DNA of 64,000 bases, taken from the NCBI RefSeq assembly GCF_900110555.1, contig NZ_FOEE01000012.1, positions 1 to 64,000 on the forward strand, given 5' to 3'. Each line of letters opens with the position of its first letter. The stretch's first letter is position 1. The notes beneath the pieces were generated by a model. That model ran no database searches. It had not been told where the DNA came from and saw nothing but the letters and a program-made list of their open reading frames with translations. This DNA is from Trujillonella endophytica. Its GTDB lineage: Bacteria; Actinomycetota; Actinomycetes; Mycobacteriales; Geodermatophilaceae. Position numbers and translations under genes: made by a program. Positions 41,393 to 50,950 of this stretch are shown piece by piece.

Positions 41393-42304
41393 TCAGGCTC
41401 CACCACCGACCTGCGCCGGTCCCGCCGCCTTGGCGGCAGTCGCCGCGGCGGGGCGCGACACGCGGCCGCTGCGGGCCTGCCGCTTCTGGATGTACTGGGC
41501 CAGCCGGCCGAGCGTGTAGTTGATCGCGATGTAGATGAGAGCGACCACGAAGTAGGTCTGGATCGGGTTGTCCAGGTTGCGCTGGATGGTGTCGCCCTGG
41601 CTGAGCAGCTCGTCGTAGTTGGCCACGAAGGTGACCAGCGAGGTGTCTTTCAGCACGACCACGAGCTGGCTGATGATCGCCGGCAGCATCACGCGGAACG
41701 CCTGGGGCAGCAGCACGATGCGCATCGTCTGGCCGTCGGTGAGGCCGGTCGCCAGCGCACCCTCGCGCTGGCCCCGCGGGAGCGATGCCACGCCGGCCCG
41801 GATGACCTCGGCGAAGACGACCATGTTGTAGGCGGTCAGCCCGAACACCAGCCCCCAGAAGACCTGGCCGCCGGGCCAACCGCTGAGGTCGATGCCGACG
41901 TCGTCGATCACCCGGACGCCGAAGTAGACGAGCACGACCACGGGCAGCCCGCGGAACAGCTCCACGAGGCCGATCAGCGGGATCCGGGCGACGCGTCCCA
42001 GCGACAGGCGGGCGACCGCGATCACCGTGCCGAGCACGATCGACAGGACCATGGCGACCGCCGCCGCCTTCAGCGTGTTCACGACGCCCTCGCGGAGCAG
42101 CCGCCACACCGCGTCGAACGCCTCGTTGTCGGGGTCGATCAGCGGACCCCACTTCTCCATCGTGAACTGCCCGCGGTCGACCAGGCGGCGCACCGCCAGG
42201 AACACCAGCCCGGCGAGCAGGAGCAGCGCGACGACCGTGCCGATCAGGGTGCGCCGGCGGGCCCTGGGCCCCTGGGCGTCGTAGAGCACCGACGGCTCGC
42301 TCAT
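41393..42304 (-). CDS. gluD: Glutamate-type ABC transporter permease (GluD)
   Basis: A 303-residue polar amino-acid ABC permease (HisM/GluD family). It starts with a cytoplasmic segment and a first membrane span, and carries the EAA loop ASLPRGQREGALATGLTDGQTMRIVLLPQAFRVMLPA. An Ala/Lys-rich tail follows the last helix. ATG 42304 overlaps the stop of gluC by 4 bases. With GluC it forms the channel of the importer whose binding protein and ATPase are encoded upstream; the order ATPase-binding protein-permease-permease is that of corynebacterial gluABCD. Confidence 0.93.
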   Translation of the reverse strand: MSEPSVLYDAQGPRARRRTLIGTVVALLLLAGLVFLAVRRLVDRGQFTMEKWGPLIDPDNEAFDAVWRLLREGVVNTLKAAAVAMVLSIVLGTVIAVARLSLGRVARIPLIGLVELFRGLPVVVLVYFGVRVIDDVGIDLSGWPGGQVFWGLVFGLTAYNMVVFAEVIRAGVASLPRGQREGALATGLTDGQTMRIVLLPQAFRVMLPAIISQLVVVLKDTSLVTFVANYDELLSQGDTIQRNLDNPIQTYFVVALIYIAINYTLGRLAQYIQKRQARSGRVSRPAAATAAKAAGPAQVGGGA

Positions 42305-42951
42305 CGGGCGATCGCCACCTTCCGCTCGATGACCTGCAGCAGCGCCCCGGCGGGCAGGGTGATCAGCAGGTAGCCGATGGCGACCCCGATGAAGACCGGG
42401 AGGGTCTCGTACCCCCGCGCGCTGGTCAGGATCTGCCCGGTGCTCCACAGGTCGCCGCCCACGCCGAAGGCGCCGACCACGGCCGAGTTCTTGAACATCG
42501 CGATGAGGACGCTGCCCAGCGGCGGTACGACGGTGCGCAGCGCCTGGGGCAGCACGACGTCGCGCAGCGTGAGCGAGAAGCCGAGGCCCAGCGACCGGGC
42601 CGCCTCGGCCTGGCCGGCCGGCACCGAGTTGATGCCTGCCCGGATCGCCTCGGCGACGAAGGCGGAGGTGTAGAGGATCAGGCCGAGGACGCCGAAGAAG
42701 AAGAAGCTGCGGTTGATGCCGAGCTCCGGCAGCCCGAACGCGCAGAAGACCAGCACCACGGTCAGCGGAGTGTTGCGGAACGTCGTCACCCAGAAGGTGC
42801 CGAACGCCCGCAGCGGGGGAACGGGGGAGACGCGGCAGGCTGCGATGATCAGGCCGAGCAGCAGGCACCCGATGAGCGAGTACACGATGATCCTGAGCGA
42901 GGTCAGGAAGCCATCGACGTACAGGTCGAGGTTGTCGAGGACGGGACTCAT
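42301..42951 (-). CDS. gluC: Glutamate-type ABC transporter permease (GluC)
   Basis: A 216-residue polar amino-acid permease (HisQ/GluC family) of about five membrane spans. The EAA motif is INSVPAGQAEAARSLGLGFSLTLRDVVLPQALRTVVPP. Its stop overlaps the gluD ATG. The gene is separated from gluB by an 87-base gap that holds a long perfect hairpin, which may lower its expression relative to the binding protein. Confidence 0.93.
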   Translation of the reverse strand: MSPVLDNLDLYVDGFLTSLRIIVYSLIGCLLLGLIIAACRVSPVPPLRAFGTFWVTTFRNTPLTVVLVFCAFGLPELGINRSFFFFGVLGLILYTSAFVAEAIRAGINSVPAGQAEAARSLGLGFSLTLRDVVLPQALRTVVPPLGSVLIAMFKNSAVVGAFGVGGDLWSTGQILTSARGYETLPVFIGVAIGYLLITLPAGALLQVIERKVAIAR

Positions 42952-42991
42952 GCGCGCCGCCTTCCGGCCGGGAGGACGAGGTCGGGTCGGC

Positions 42992-43030
42992 GCACCACGG
43001 CCGGCCGCGGGGAGCGGCCGGCCGTGGTGC
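42992..43030 (-). other. Intra-operon hairpin between gluB and gluC
   Basis: A perfect 17-bp GC-rich stem (arms 42992-43008 and 43014-43030, 5-base loop) begins 9 bases after the gluB stop on the minus strand. It has no U-tract. Such hairpins after ABC binding-protein genes usually stabilise the upstream mRNA or attenuate downstream transcription, giving an excess of binding protein over permease (known for other ABC operons; inferred here). Confidence 0.7.
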
Positions 43031-43038
43031 TCACCGCG

Positions 43039-43941
43039 TCAGGAACAGGGCTGCGGCTCGGGCAGCGAGGGCGTCTCCGTGCCCTCGACCTGGCCCGCCG
43101 TGCTCTCCCAGGCCGCCACGTAGGCCTCCTCGTTGTCCGCGAGCGTCTCGTTGATGAACTCGCAGAATGCGACGTCACCCTTGGTGATGCCGATCCCGTA
43201 GGGCTCCTCGGTGAACTGCTCGCCGACCAGCTTGAACTCACCGTCGGACTCCGAGACGAAGCCCAGCAGGATCACGTTGTCGGTGGTGACGGCGTCCACC
43301 TGGCCGTTGCTCAGCGAGTCCGCGCACTGCGAGTACTCCTCGAAGAGCACCAGCTGGGAGTCGCTCGCCAGGTACTCGCGGATGTTCTCCGCCGGCGTCG
43401 ACCCGGTGACCGAGCAGACGGTCGCGTCCGGGTTCTCGGTGAACGACTCGGGGCCGGTGATCTCGTCGTCGTCCGACGCGACCATGATCTGCTGGCCGGC
43501 CTCGTAGTACGGCCCGGCGAACGAGATCCGCTCCCGCCGTGTGTCGTTGATCGTGTACGTCGCGACGACCATGTCGACCTCGCCGCCCTCGATGACCTCC
43601 TCGCGGACGGCCGAGGGGGTCTGCACCCACTCGATGTCGCCCTCGGCGATGCCGAGCGCGCCGGCGATGATCTTCGCGACCTCGACGTCGAAGCCCTCCA
43701 CCTCGCCCTCGAGGTTCTCCAGGCCGAACCCGGGCTGGTCGAACTTGGTGCCGACGCGGATGGTGCCCCGCTCCGCGATCTCGGCCATGGTCGTGCCGGC
43801 CTCGAACTCCGGCGTCTCGGCGACCGACGGCTCGGCGGAGTCCCCGCCGCCCCCACCCCCGTCGTCGTCGTCGCCGCAGGCGGCCAGGGCGAGCGCGGTG
43901 ACGGCGACGGTCAGGGCTGATGCCGTGCGACGGAACCTCAT
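43039..43941 (-). CDS. gluB: Glutamate-type ABC transporter substrate-binding lipoprotein (GluB)
   Basis: A 300-residue amino-acid binding protein (SBP_bac_3). The signal peptide ends in the lipobox LAAC (Cys22), followed by an Asp/Gly linker. The two-lobed domain begins [39 protein letters not shown] and contains [35 protein letters not shown], typical of GluB. It binds substrate outside the cell and delivers it to GluCD. It lies 25 bases downstream of gluA. The exact amino acid is inferred from family similarity. Confidence 0.93.
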   Translation of the reverse strand: MRFRRTASALTVAVTALALAACGDDDDGGGGGGDSAEPSVAETPEFEAGTTMAEIAERGTIRVGTKFDQPGFGLENLEGEVEGFDVEVAKIIAGALGIAEGDIEWVQTPSAVREEVIEGGEVDMVVATYTINDTRRERISFAGPYYEAGQQIMVASDDDEITGPESFTENPDATVCSVTGSTPAENIREYLASDSQLVLFEEYSQCADSLSNGQVDAVTTDNVILLGFVSESDGEFKLVGEQFTEEPYGIGITKGDVAFCEFINETLADNEEAYVAAWESTAGQVEGTETPSLPEPQPCS

Positions 43942-43966
43942 GGACGTGCTCCTCTCGGTTGGGGCG

Positions 43967-44722
<756 letters not shown>

Positions 44723-44729
44723 ACCCCGG

Positions 44730-44735
44730 ACACTA
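44730..44735 (-). promoter_or_regulatory. -10 element of gluA (leaderless promoter)
   Basis: TAGTGT on the minus strand ends 7 bases before GTG 44722. The divergent miaB has TACCCT on the plus strand at 44810-44815, 10 bases before its ATG. Confidence 0.5.
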
Positions 44736-44825
44736 GGGGGACACGGTTTCCCCCGGTCACCGGTGCCGTCACGAAGCGGTAACGAAGCAGGCCGGCCGCG
44801 GGAGCGCCGTACCCTCGGCGGCGAG

Positions 44826-46319
44826 ATGGAGAGCGAAGCCACGACCCACGAGAAGCCCGGCGCCGCCCGCACCTACCGGGTGCGCACGTACGGGTGCCAG
44901 ATGAACGTGCACGATTCCGAGCGCCTGTCAGGCCTGTTGGAGGCGGCCGGCTACACCGCGGCCGCCGAGGACGACGACGCCGACGTCGTCGTCCTCAACA
45001 CGTGCGCGGTCCGCGAGAACGCCGACAACCGGCTGTACGGCAACCTCGGGCACCTGCGGCCGGTGAAGGACGCCCGACCCGGGATGCAGATCGCCGTCGG
45101 CGGCTGCCTCGCGCAGAAGGACCGCGGGGAGATCGTGCGGCGCGCGCCGTGGGTCGACGTCGTCTTCGGCACCCACAACGTGGGGTCGCTCCCCGCCCTC
45201 CTGGAGCGGGCCCGGCACAACGCCGAGGCGCAGATCGAGATCGCCGAGTCGCTCGAGGTGTTCCCCTCGACGCTGCCGGCCAAGCGGGACTCCGCCTACG
45301 CCGGCTGGGTGTCGATCAGCGTCGGCTGCAACAACACCTGCACGTTCTGCATCGTCCCGGCGCTGCGTGGCAAGGAGAAGGACCGCCGGCCCGGCGAGAT
45401 CCTCGGCGAGGTGCAGGCGCTGGTCGACCAGGGCGTGCTCGAGGTGACGCTGCTCGGCCAGAACGTCAACGCCTACGGCGTCGAGTTCCGCGACCGGGGC
45501 GCCTTCGCGGACCTGCTGCGCGCCACGGGCGCGATCGCGGGCCTGGAGCGGGTGCGGTTCACCAGCCCCCACCCGCGCGAGTTCACCGACGACGTCATCG
45601 AGGCCATGGCCGAGACGCCGGCGGTCTGCCACCAGCTGCACATGCCGCTGCAGAGCGGGTCGGACGACGTGCTCCGGCGGATGCGCCGCGGTTACCGGCA
45701 GGAGCGCTACCTGGGGATCATCGACCGGGTCCGCGCCGCCATGCCCGACGCCGCGATCACCACCGACATCATCGTGGGCTTCCCCGGCGAGACCGAGGCG
45801 GACTTCGAGCAGACCCTCGAGGTCGTCCGGCAGGCGCGCTTCGCCGGTGCGTTCACGTTCCAGTACTCGAAGCGGCCCGGCACCCCGGCCGCCGAGATGG
45901 CCGACCAGCTGCCCAAGGCCGTCGTCCAGGAGCGCTACCTGCGGTTGACCGCCCTGCAGGACGAGATCAGCTGGGCGGAGAACCGCGCCCAGATCGGCCG
46001 CCGCGTCGAGCTGCTCGTCGCCGCGGGGGAGGGCAGCAAGGACGCCGCCCGCGGCCGGCTGTCCGGCCGGGCGCGCGACGGACGGCTGGTGCACTTCACG
46101 GCGGCCGACGGAGTCCGCCCCGGAGACGTCGTCGAGACGGTGGTGACCGAGGTCGCGCCGCACCACCTCATGGCCGACGGCGCGCTGCTCTCGCACCGGC
46201 GCACCCGCGCCGGGGACGCGCACGACGCCGGCACGCGGCCGACCACTCCCGGCGTCTCGCTCGGCATGCCGCGGATCGGCGTCCCACCCCCGCTCGCTCC
46301 CGTTCCCAGCAGCTGCTGA
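44826..46319 (+). CDS. miaB: tRNA-2-methylthio-N6-dimethylallyladenosine synthase MiaB
   Basis: MiaB is a radical-SAM methylthiotransferase that modifies i6A37 of tRNAs reading UNN codons. The 497-residue protein shows the N-terminal UPF0004 cysteines ([38 protein letters not shown]), the radical-SAM CxxxCxxC in [24 protein letters not shown], and a C-terminal TRAM domain. A Pro/Ser-rich tail of ~50 residues is extra. MiaA, which makes its isopentenylated substrate, is encoded 2.4 kb downstream. The stop is 2 bases before a 20-bp hairpin. Confidence 0.97.
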   Translation: MESEATTHEKPGAARTYRVRTYGCQMNVHDSERLSGLLEAAGYTAAAEDDDADVVVLNTCAVRENADNRLYGNLGHLRPVKDARPGMQIAVGGCLAQKDRGEIVRRAPWVDVVFGTHNVGSLPALLERARHNAEAQIEIAESLEVFPSTLPAKRDSAYAGWVSISVGCNNTCTFCIVPALRGKEKDRRPGEILGEVQALVDQGVLEVTLLGQNVNAYGVEFRDRGAFADLLRATGAIAGLERVRFTSPHPREFTDDVIEAMAETPAVCHQLHMPLQSGSDDVLRRMRRGYRQERYLGIIDRVRAAMPDAAITTDIIVGFPGETEADFEQTLEVVRQARFAGAFTFQYSKRPGTPAAEMADQLPKAVVQERYLRLTALQDEISWAENRAQIGRRVELLVAAGEGSKDAARGRLSGRARDGRLVHFTAADGVRPGDVVETVVTEVAPHHLMADGALLSHRRTRAGDAHDAGTRPTTPGVSLGMPRIGVPPPLAPVPSSC

Positions 46320-46321
46320 CC

Positions 46322-46366
46322 GTGCAATTCCGCGCTTCTGCACCGAGCAGAAGCGCGGAATTGCAC
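46322..46366. terminator. 20-bp perfect hairpin made of inverted 23-bp repeat units
   Basis: Arms 46322-46341 and 46347-46366 pair perfectly over 20 bp with a 5-base loop (ACCGA). It fills the gap between miaB and the convergent DUF349 gene and would end transcripts from both. Each arm is the core of the 23-bp unit seen tandemly at 543-749 (GCAGAAGCGCGGA...), so the two belong to one repeat family. Confidence 0.93.
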
Positions 46367-46370
46367 GTCG

Positions 46371-47981
46371 TCAGCGGCGGGAGGCGGCCTTCTCGGCCTC
46401 GGCCAGCCACTCCTGGCGGGTGGCGAGGTCGGCCTGCGCCTGGGAGATCCGCTGCGCGTTCCCCGAGGCCTCGGCCTTGGCCAGCTGCTCCTCGGCCTTG
46501 GTGACGGCCGCGCGCATCGAGGTGACCATCGGGTTCTCCGGGGCGGTGCGCACCCGCCCGGCGTCCGCGGCACCCCGCACGCGCTGCTCGACGGCCTGCA
46601 TCCGGTCCTCCAGCGCCCGCATGGCCCCCCGCGGCACGTGCCCGATGGCGTCGTAGCGCTCCTGCAGCTTGCGCAGCGCGTTCTGCGCGCCCCGCAGGTC
46701 CTTGGACGCGTCGAGCTTCTCCGCCTCGGCGAGGATCTCCTCCTTGGCCTGCTGGTTGGCCACCTCCTCGGTGGTGCGCGCCTTGTCCGACTCCGTGCGC
46801 GCGGCGAAGAAGACGTCCTGGGCGGCGCGGAACTGCTTCCACAGGTCGTCGTCGCCGTCGCGGCCGGTGCGCGGCACGGCCTTCCAGCGGTCCATCAGCG
46901 AGCGCATCGCCGCGCTGGTCGGACCCCACTCGGTGGACGTCGACAGCCGCTGCGCCTCCGCGATGAGCTCCTGCTTGGCCGCGCGGGCCTCGCCGCGCTG
47001 CGCGTCCAGGGAGGCGAAGTGCGCGCCGCGGCGGCGACCGAAGCCGTCCCGGGCCGCGGCGAACCGCTGCCACAGGGCCTCGTCGGTCTTGCGGTCGATG
47101 CCGCGGATGGTCTTCCACTCCTCGACGATCGCCTTGAGACGGTCACCGGCGGCCTTCCACGCCGTCGACTCGGCGGCGATCTGCTCGGCCTCGGCGGCCA
47201 GCGCCTCCTTGCGCGCGATCTGCGCGACCCGGTGGGCGGCCTTCTCGGCCCGGGACTCGGCGGCGGCCGAGTCGGCCGTCTCCACCATCGCCCGGGCCCG
47301 CGCGGCGAGACCGTCGAGGTCGCCGACGGCGGTCGCGGACGGGATCTGGTCGGCCAGCGCCTGCGCCTTGGACTTGATCTCGGTCGGATTGCCGGTGTGG
47401 GCCTTGAGGCGCGCCTCGAGCAGGGTCACCTCGGTGGCCAGGTCGTCGAAGCGACGCCCGAAGTGGGCCAGCCCGGCGGCCGGGTCGCCGGCCTGCCAGG
47501 AGCCGACGGCGCGCTCGCCGTCGGCGGTGCGGACGTAGACGGTGCCGTCCTCGTCGACGCGGCCCCACGCGGTGGGGTCCGACGCCGGCGCGGCGATCGG
47601 GCCCGGGGTGGGCTCGCCGGCCGGGTGCGCGGGGAACGTGCCCGGCGCGGGCGCGCCCGGTGCCGGGACGGCGGCGATCGCGGCGGCCGCCTCCTCGGGG
47701 ATCGGACCGGGGGTCACCGGCTCGGTGGGTGCCTCCTCGGCAGGGGCCTCCGCGACAGGGTCCTCGGCGGGGGCCTCCTGGGCGGGCGACTCCTGGGGGG
47801 CTGCGGCCTCGCTCGCCGTCGGGTCCGCCAGCACCGCATCCCCGGGATCGGGCGCCGCCGGCGTCCCCGCGTCGGGGCTCACGGCCTGCGATCCGACGGC
47901 CTCGGACGCGGCGGGTGCACCGCCCTCGGAGGACTGGGGGACCTGCTGCGAACCGTCTACGGGGCTCTCCGTGCTCGACAC
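46371..47981 (-). CDS. DUF349 domain-containing protein
   Basis: A 536-residue protein with a ~130-residue disordered Ala/Pro/Glu-rich N-terminus and then several DUF349 helical repeats, for example [39 protein letters not shown] and [31 protein letters not shown]. The rest is strongly coiled-coil. DUF349 proteins are of poorly known function; the position beside miaB-miaA is conserved in actinobacteria. GTG 47981 is preceded by GACACT at 7 bases, facing a second GACACT promoter of the divergent extradiol-like gene. Confidence 0.92.
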   Translation of the reverse strand: MSSTESPVDGSQQVPQSSEGGAPAASEAVGSQAVSPDAGTPAAPDPGDAVLADPTASEAAAPQESPAQEAPAEDPVAEAPAEEAPTEPVTPGPIPEEAAAAIAAVPAPGAPAPGTFPAHPAGEPTPGPIAAPASDPTAWGRVDEDGTVYVRTADGERAVGSWQAGDPAAGLAHFGRRFDDLATEVTLLEARLKAHTGNPTEIKSKAQALADQIPSATAVGDLDGLAARARAMVETADSAAAESRAEKAAHRVAQIARKEALAAEAEQIAAESTAWKAAGDRLKAIVEEWKTIRGIDRKTDEALWQRFAAARDGFGRRRGAHFASLDAQRGEARAAKQELIAEAQRLSTSTEWGPTSAAMRSLMDRWKAVPRTGRDGDDDLWKQFRAAQDVFFAARTESDKARTTEEVANQQAKEEILAEAEKLDASKDLRGAQNALRKLQERYDAIGHVPRGAMRALEDRMQAVEQRVRGAADAGRVRTAPENPMVTSMRAAVTKAEEQLAKAEASGNAQRISQAQADLATRQEWLAEAEKAASRR

Positions 47982-47988
47982 GCACCGC

Positions 47989-48015
47989 AGTGTCCCACGT
48001 CGCATCGGCGACACT
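47989..48015. promoter_or_regulatory. Face-to-face GACACT promoters of the DUF349 and extradiol-like genes
   Basis: GACACT on the minus strand (47994-47989) lies 7 bases before GTG 47981, and GACACT on the plus strand (48010-48015) lies 6 bases before GTG 48022. The start codons are only 40 bases apart, so the two promoters must overlap and may compete. Confidence 0.45.
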
Positions 48016-48021
48016 GCTGCC

Positions 48022-48741
48022 GTGACGACAGAACAGGCCGGATCCTCCGCCCCGGGGCCGGCTCGGCCGCTCGCGATCGCCTTCTGCCCGGGTCCTCCGC
48101 TGCTGCTCCCGGCGGTCGAGGGGCGGGCGGCGCCGGAGACGACGGCGCTGCGCCGGGCCTGCGCGGAGGCGGTGGAGGCCGTGCTCGCGGCGGGCCCGGA
48201 GAGCGTCGTCGTCGTCGGTCCGGGGGCCGAGGGCCGCTACGGCGAGGGCGACGCCGGCGACCTGCGCGGCGTCGGCGTGGACCTGGAGGTGCCCTTCGCC
48301 GGCGGCGCGCGCGCCGGCGGTCGCCGCACCCCGACCGCGCTCACGATCGGGGCCTGGCTGCTCGACCGGGCCGGGCACACCGGGCCGCGGCTGGGCGTCG
48401 GGCCGGCGGAACTCGCGGAGGCCGTGGCCGGCCTGCCGGGCACCGTCGGGGTGCTCGCCGTCGGGGACGGCTCGGCCCGCCGCAGCGTGAAGGCCCCCGG
48501 CTACCTCGACGACGCCGCAGCCCCCTTCGACGCCGCGGTGGCGGCCGCGCTCGCCGCCGGGGACGCCGCCGCCCTCGCCGCCCTCGACCCGGCGGAGGGC
48601 GAGCGGCTGCTGGCAGCCGGCGTGCCCGTGTGGCGCGCCGTCGGCGGGGTCGTGGCCGGACGGGCCGTGCAGGCGCAACTGCGCTACGACGACGCCCCGT
48701 TCGGCGTCGGCTACCTGGTGGCCTCCTGGACGGCGCGGTGA
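48022..48741 (+). CDS. Class III extradiol dioxygenase-like protein
   Basis: A 239-residue protein of the LigB-like class III extradiol dioxygenase superfamily, conserved upstream of miaA in actinobacteria (similar to mycobacterial Rv2728c). It begins [34 protein letters not shown] and carries [18 protein letters not shown] and a C-terminal [14 protein letters not shown]. The histidines that bind iron in true enzymes of this class are not evident in the N-terminal motif (CPGPPLLLP), so catalytic activity is doubtful. Its stop overlaps the miaA GTG by 4 bases. Confidence 0.8.
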   Translation: MTTEQAGSSAPGPARPLAIAFCPGPPLLLPAVEGRAAPETTALRRACAEAVEAVLAAGPESVVVVGPGAEGRYGEGDAGDLRGVGVDLEVPFAGGARAGGRRTPTALTIGAWLLDRAGHTGPRLGVGPAELAEAVAGLPGTVGVLAVGDGSARRSVKAPGYLDDAAAPFDAAVAAALAAGDAAALAALDPAEGERLLAAGVPVWRAVGGVVAGRAVQAQLRYDDAPFGVGYLVASWTAR

Positions 48742-49676
48742 CCGCTGCCCCGGCCGGTGCGCCGCCGCCGGTGGTCGCCGTCGTCGGCCCGACCGCGACC
48801 GGCAAGACGGCGCTCGCGGTGGCCCTCGCGCGGCGGGTGGGCGGGGAGGTGGTCAACGCCGACTCGATGCAGCTCTACCGCGGCATGGACATCGGCACCG
48901 CCAAGCCCGACCTCGCCGAGCGCGGCGGCGTCCCGCACCACCTGCTCGACCTCTGGCACGTCCGCGAGCCTGCGTCGGTCGCCGAGTACCGGCAGCGCGC
49001 CCGGGCCGAGGTCGACCGGCTGCGGGCCGCCGGGGTGGTGCCGCTGCTGGTCGGCGGCTCGGGGCTGTACGTGCGCGCCGTCCTGGACGAGCTCGACTTC
49101 CCCGGCACCGATCCGGCGGTGCGCGCGCGGCTGGAGGGAGAGCTGGCCGACGTCGGCCCGGCCGCGCTGCACGCCCGGCTCGCCGGCGTCGACCCGGCCG
49201 CGGCCGCCGCGGTGCTGCCCAGCAACGGGCGGCGCATCGTGCGGGCGCTTGAGGTGGTGGAGCTGACCGGCGGGCCGTTCCGCGCGTCCCTGCCCGAGCC
49301 GCGGCCGCACTACCCGGCGGTCGTGGTGGGGCTGGACCGCGCGCCGGCCGAGCTCGACGAGCGGATCGCGCACCGGGTGGACCGCATGTGGGCCGCGGGC
49401 TTCGTCGCCGAGGTGGAGACGCTGGCCGCCGACGGGCTGCGCGAGGGGCCGACCGCCTCGCGGGCGCTGGGGTACGCGCAGGTGCTCGCGCAGCTCGACG
49501 GCGCGCTGACCCCCGAGGAGGCCCGGGAGCGCACCGTCGTCACGACGCGGCGGTTCGTGCGCCGCCAGCGCTCCTGGTTCCGCCGCGACGCCTCGACCAC
49601 CTGGTTCGACGCCGCCCGCCCCGACCTGGTCGACGCGGTCGGCGGCCTGCTCGCCGCCCGTACGCTGGGCCGGTGA
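48738..49676 (+). CDS. miaA: tRNA dimethylallyltransferase MiaA
   Basis: MiaA transfers a dimethylallyl group from DMAPP to A37 of tRNAs that read UNN codons; MiaB then methylthiolates it. The 312-residue protein has P-loop [15 protein letters not shown], the [18 protein letters not shown] tRNA-binding block, [19 protein letters not shown] and [15 protein letters not shown] near the C-terminus. GTG 48738 overlaps the preceding stop, and its own stop overlaps the dapF GTG, so extradiol-like gene-miaA-dapF are translationally coupled. Confidence 0.97.
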   Translation: MTAAPAGAPPPVVAVVGPTATGKTALAVALARRVGGEVVNADSMQLYRGMDIGTAKPDLAERGGVPHHLLDLWHVREPASVAEYRQRARAEVDRLRAAGVVPLLVGGSGLYVRAVLDELDFPGTDPAVRARLEGELADVGPAALHARLAGVDPAAAAAVLPSNGRRIVRALEVVELTGGPFRASLPEPRPHYPAVVVGLDRAPAELDERIAHRVDRMWAAGFVAEVETLAADGLREGPTASRALGYAQVLAQLDGALTPEEARERTVVTTRRFVRRQRSWFRRDASTTWFDAARPDLVDAVGGLLAARTLGR

Positions 49677-50575
49677 GAACGCGCGACCGGGTGCTCGTCG
49701 GGCACGGCACGGAGAACGACTTCGTCGTCCTCCCCGATCCCGACGGCGACCGCTGGCCGGAGATCCGGCTGGACGCGGCGATGGTCCGCCGGCTGTGCGA
49801 CCGCCGCGCCGGCCTCGGTGGGGACGGCGTCCTGCGGGTCGTGCGCAGCGTGCACGTGCCCGACGCGCCCGCCGTGCTCGGCGACGCCCTGGACCGCTGC
49901 GAGTGGTTCATGGACCACCGCAACGCCGACGGGTCGCTGGCCGAGATGTGCGGCAACGGCGTGCGGCTGTTCCTGCACGTCCTGGTCACCGAGGGGCTGC
50001 TGGACCGCGCCGCCTGCGCCGACGGGGTGTGGGTCGGCACCCGGGGCGGACCGCGCCGGCTGGGCGCCGGCGCCGACGGCACGTACTGGGTCGACATGGG
50101 GCCCGCGCGCGAGTTCGGCCGGGGCTCCGCCGAGGTCGCCGGGCGGCGCTTCGAGGGCCTGGCCGTGTCGATGGGCAACCCCCACCTGGCGTGCCTGACC
50201 GACGCCGACCTGGACGCACTCGACCTGACGGCGCAGCCGCGGTTCGACGCGGAGCTGTTCCCCGAGGGCGTGAACGTCGAGCTGATCACGGTGCTCCGGG
50301 CGCCCGCCGAGGGCGCCGACGCGCACATCCGCCTGCGGGTGCACGAGCGCGGTGTGGGGGAGACCCGGTCGTGCGGCACCGGCGCCTGCGCCGCGGCCTA
50401 CGCCGCGCTCGCGGACGCCGGTGCGACCGCCGGGACCGTCGTGGTCGACGTTCCCGGCGGCCGGCTGACGGTGGACGTCGGGCCGGACACCACGGTGCTG
50501 CGCGGGCCGGCCGTCGTCGTCGCCGCGGGCGAGCTCACGGCGGAGTGGCTCGGGGAGCCGGTTCCCGGGAGCTGA
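49673..50575 (+). CDS. dapF: Diaminopimelate epimerase
   Basis: DapF converts LL- to meso-diaminopimelate for lysine and peptidoglycan. The 300-residue protein has both catalytic cysteines: Cys93 in [17 protein letters not shown] and Cys234 in [12 protein letters not shown], plus [10 protein letters not shown] at the N-terminus and [11 protein letters not shown] 49673 overlaps the miaA stop by 4 bases. A convergent small gene lies just downstream. It belongs to the same pathway as dapA at 4.7 kb. Confidence 0.96.
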   Translation: MRTRDRVLVGHGTENDFVVLPDPDGDRWPEIRLDAAMVRRLCDRRAGLGGDGVLRVVRSVHVPDAPAVLGDALDRCEWFMDHRNADGSLAEMCGNGVRLFLHVLVTEGLLDRAACADGVWVGTRGGPRRLGAGADGTYWVDMGPAREFGRGSAEVAGRRFEGLAVSMGNPHLACLTDADLDALDLTAQPRFDAELFPEGVNVELITVLRAPAEGADAHIRLRVHERGVGETRSCGTGACAAAYAALADAGATAGTVVVDVPGGRLTVDVGPDTTVLRGPAVVVAAGELTAEWLGEPVPGS

Positions 50576-50584
50576 CGCCCGCCG

Positions 50585-50788
50585 TCAGGGCCGGTCGGGG
50601 CTGTCGGCCCGCGTCTCCGGCTCGTCGGTGGGGGCCTCGGGCTTGTCGCCGGGCCCGACGTTCCCGGTCCCCCGGGGCTCGCCCCGGCCTGTGTCCTGAT
50701 CGGCGCCTCCGAAGAGGTTGCGCGGCGGGTCCAGCCCCTTCGGGTCGCGGCCCGGGTCGTCCGTGCCGGCGTCGCTGCTGGTGCTCAC
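50585..50788 (-). CDS. Small disordered hypothetical protein (67 aa)
   Basis: A 67-residue, Asp/Gly/Pro/Arg-rich protein with no hydrophobic core, beginning VSTSSDAGTDDPGRDPKGLDPPRNLFGGADQDTGRG. It is probably intrinsically disordered. I do not recognise it. It is accepted as real because a near-perfect ribosome-binding site (GAGGAGG) lies about 8 bases before GTG 50788, and it occupies the gap between convergent dapF and divergent hflX. Function unknown. Confidence 0.65.
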   Translation of the reverse strand: MSTSSDAGTDDPGRDPKGLDPPRNLFGGADQDTGRGEPRGTGNVGPGDKPEAPTDEPETRADSPDRP

Positions 50789-50950
50789 GGGGTGCCTCCT
50801 CGTCGTTGGGCGTCCGCGTTCCCTACCCGCCCGGCAGCGGGATGCATGCGGGGCCGGCCGGTGTTGTACCCGGCGATGACACGAGCAGCGATCCGCGACG
50901 AAGCGACAACTCAGGTGCCCCTCCGCGAGGGGCGTGCCACGCTGGAGCCG

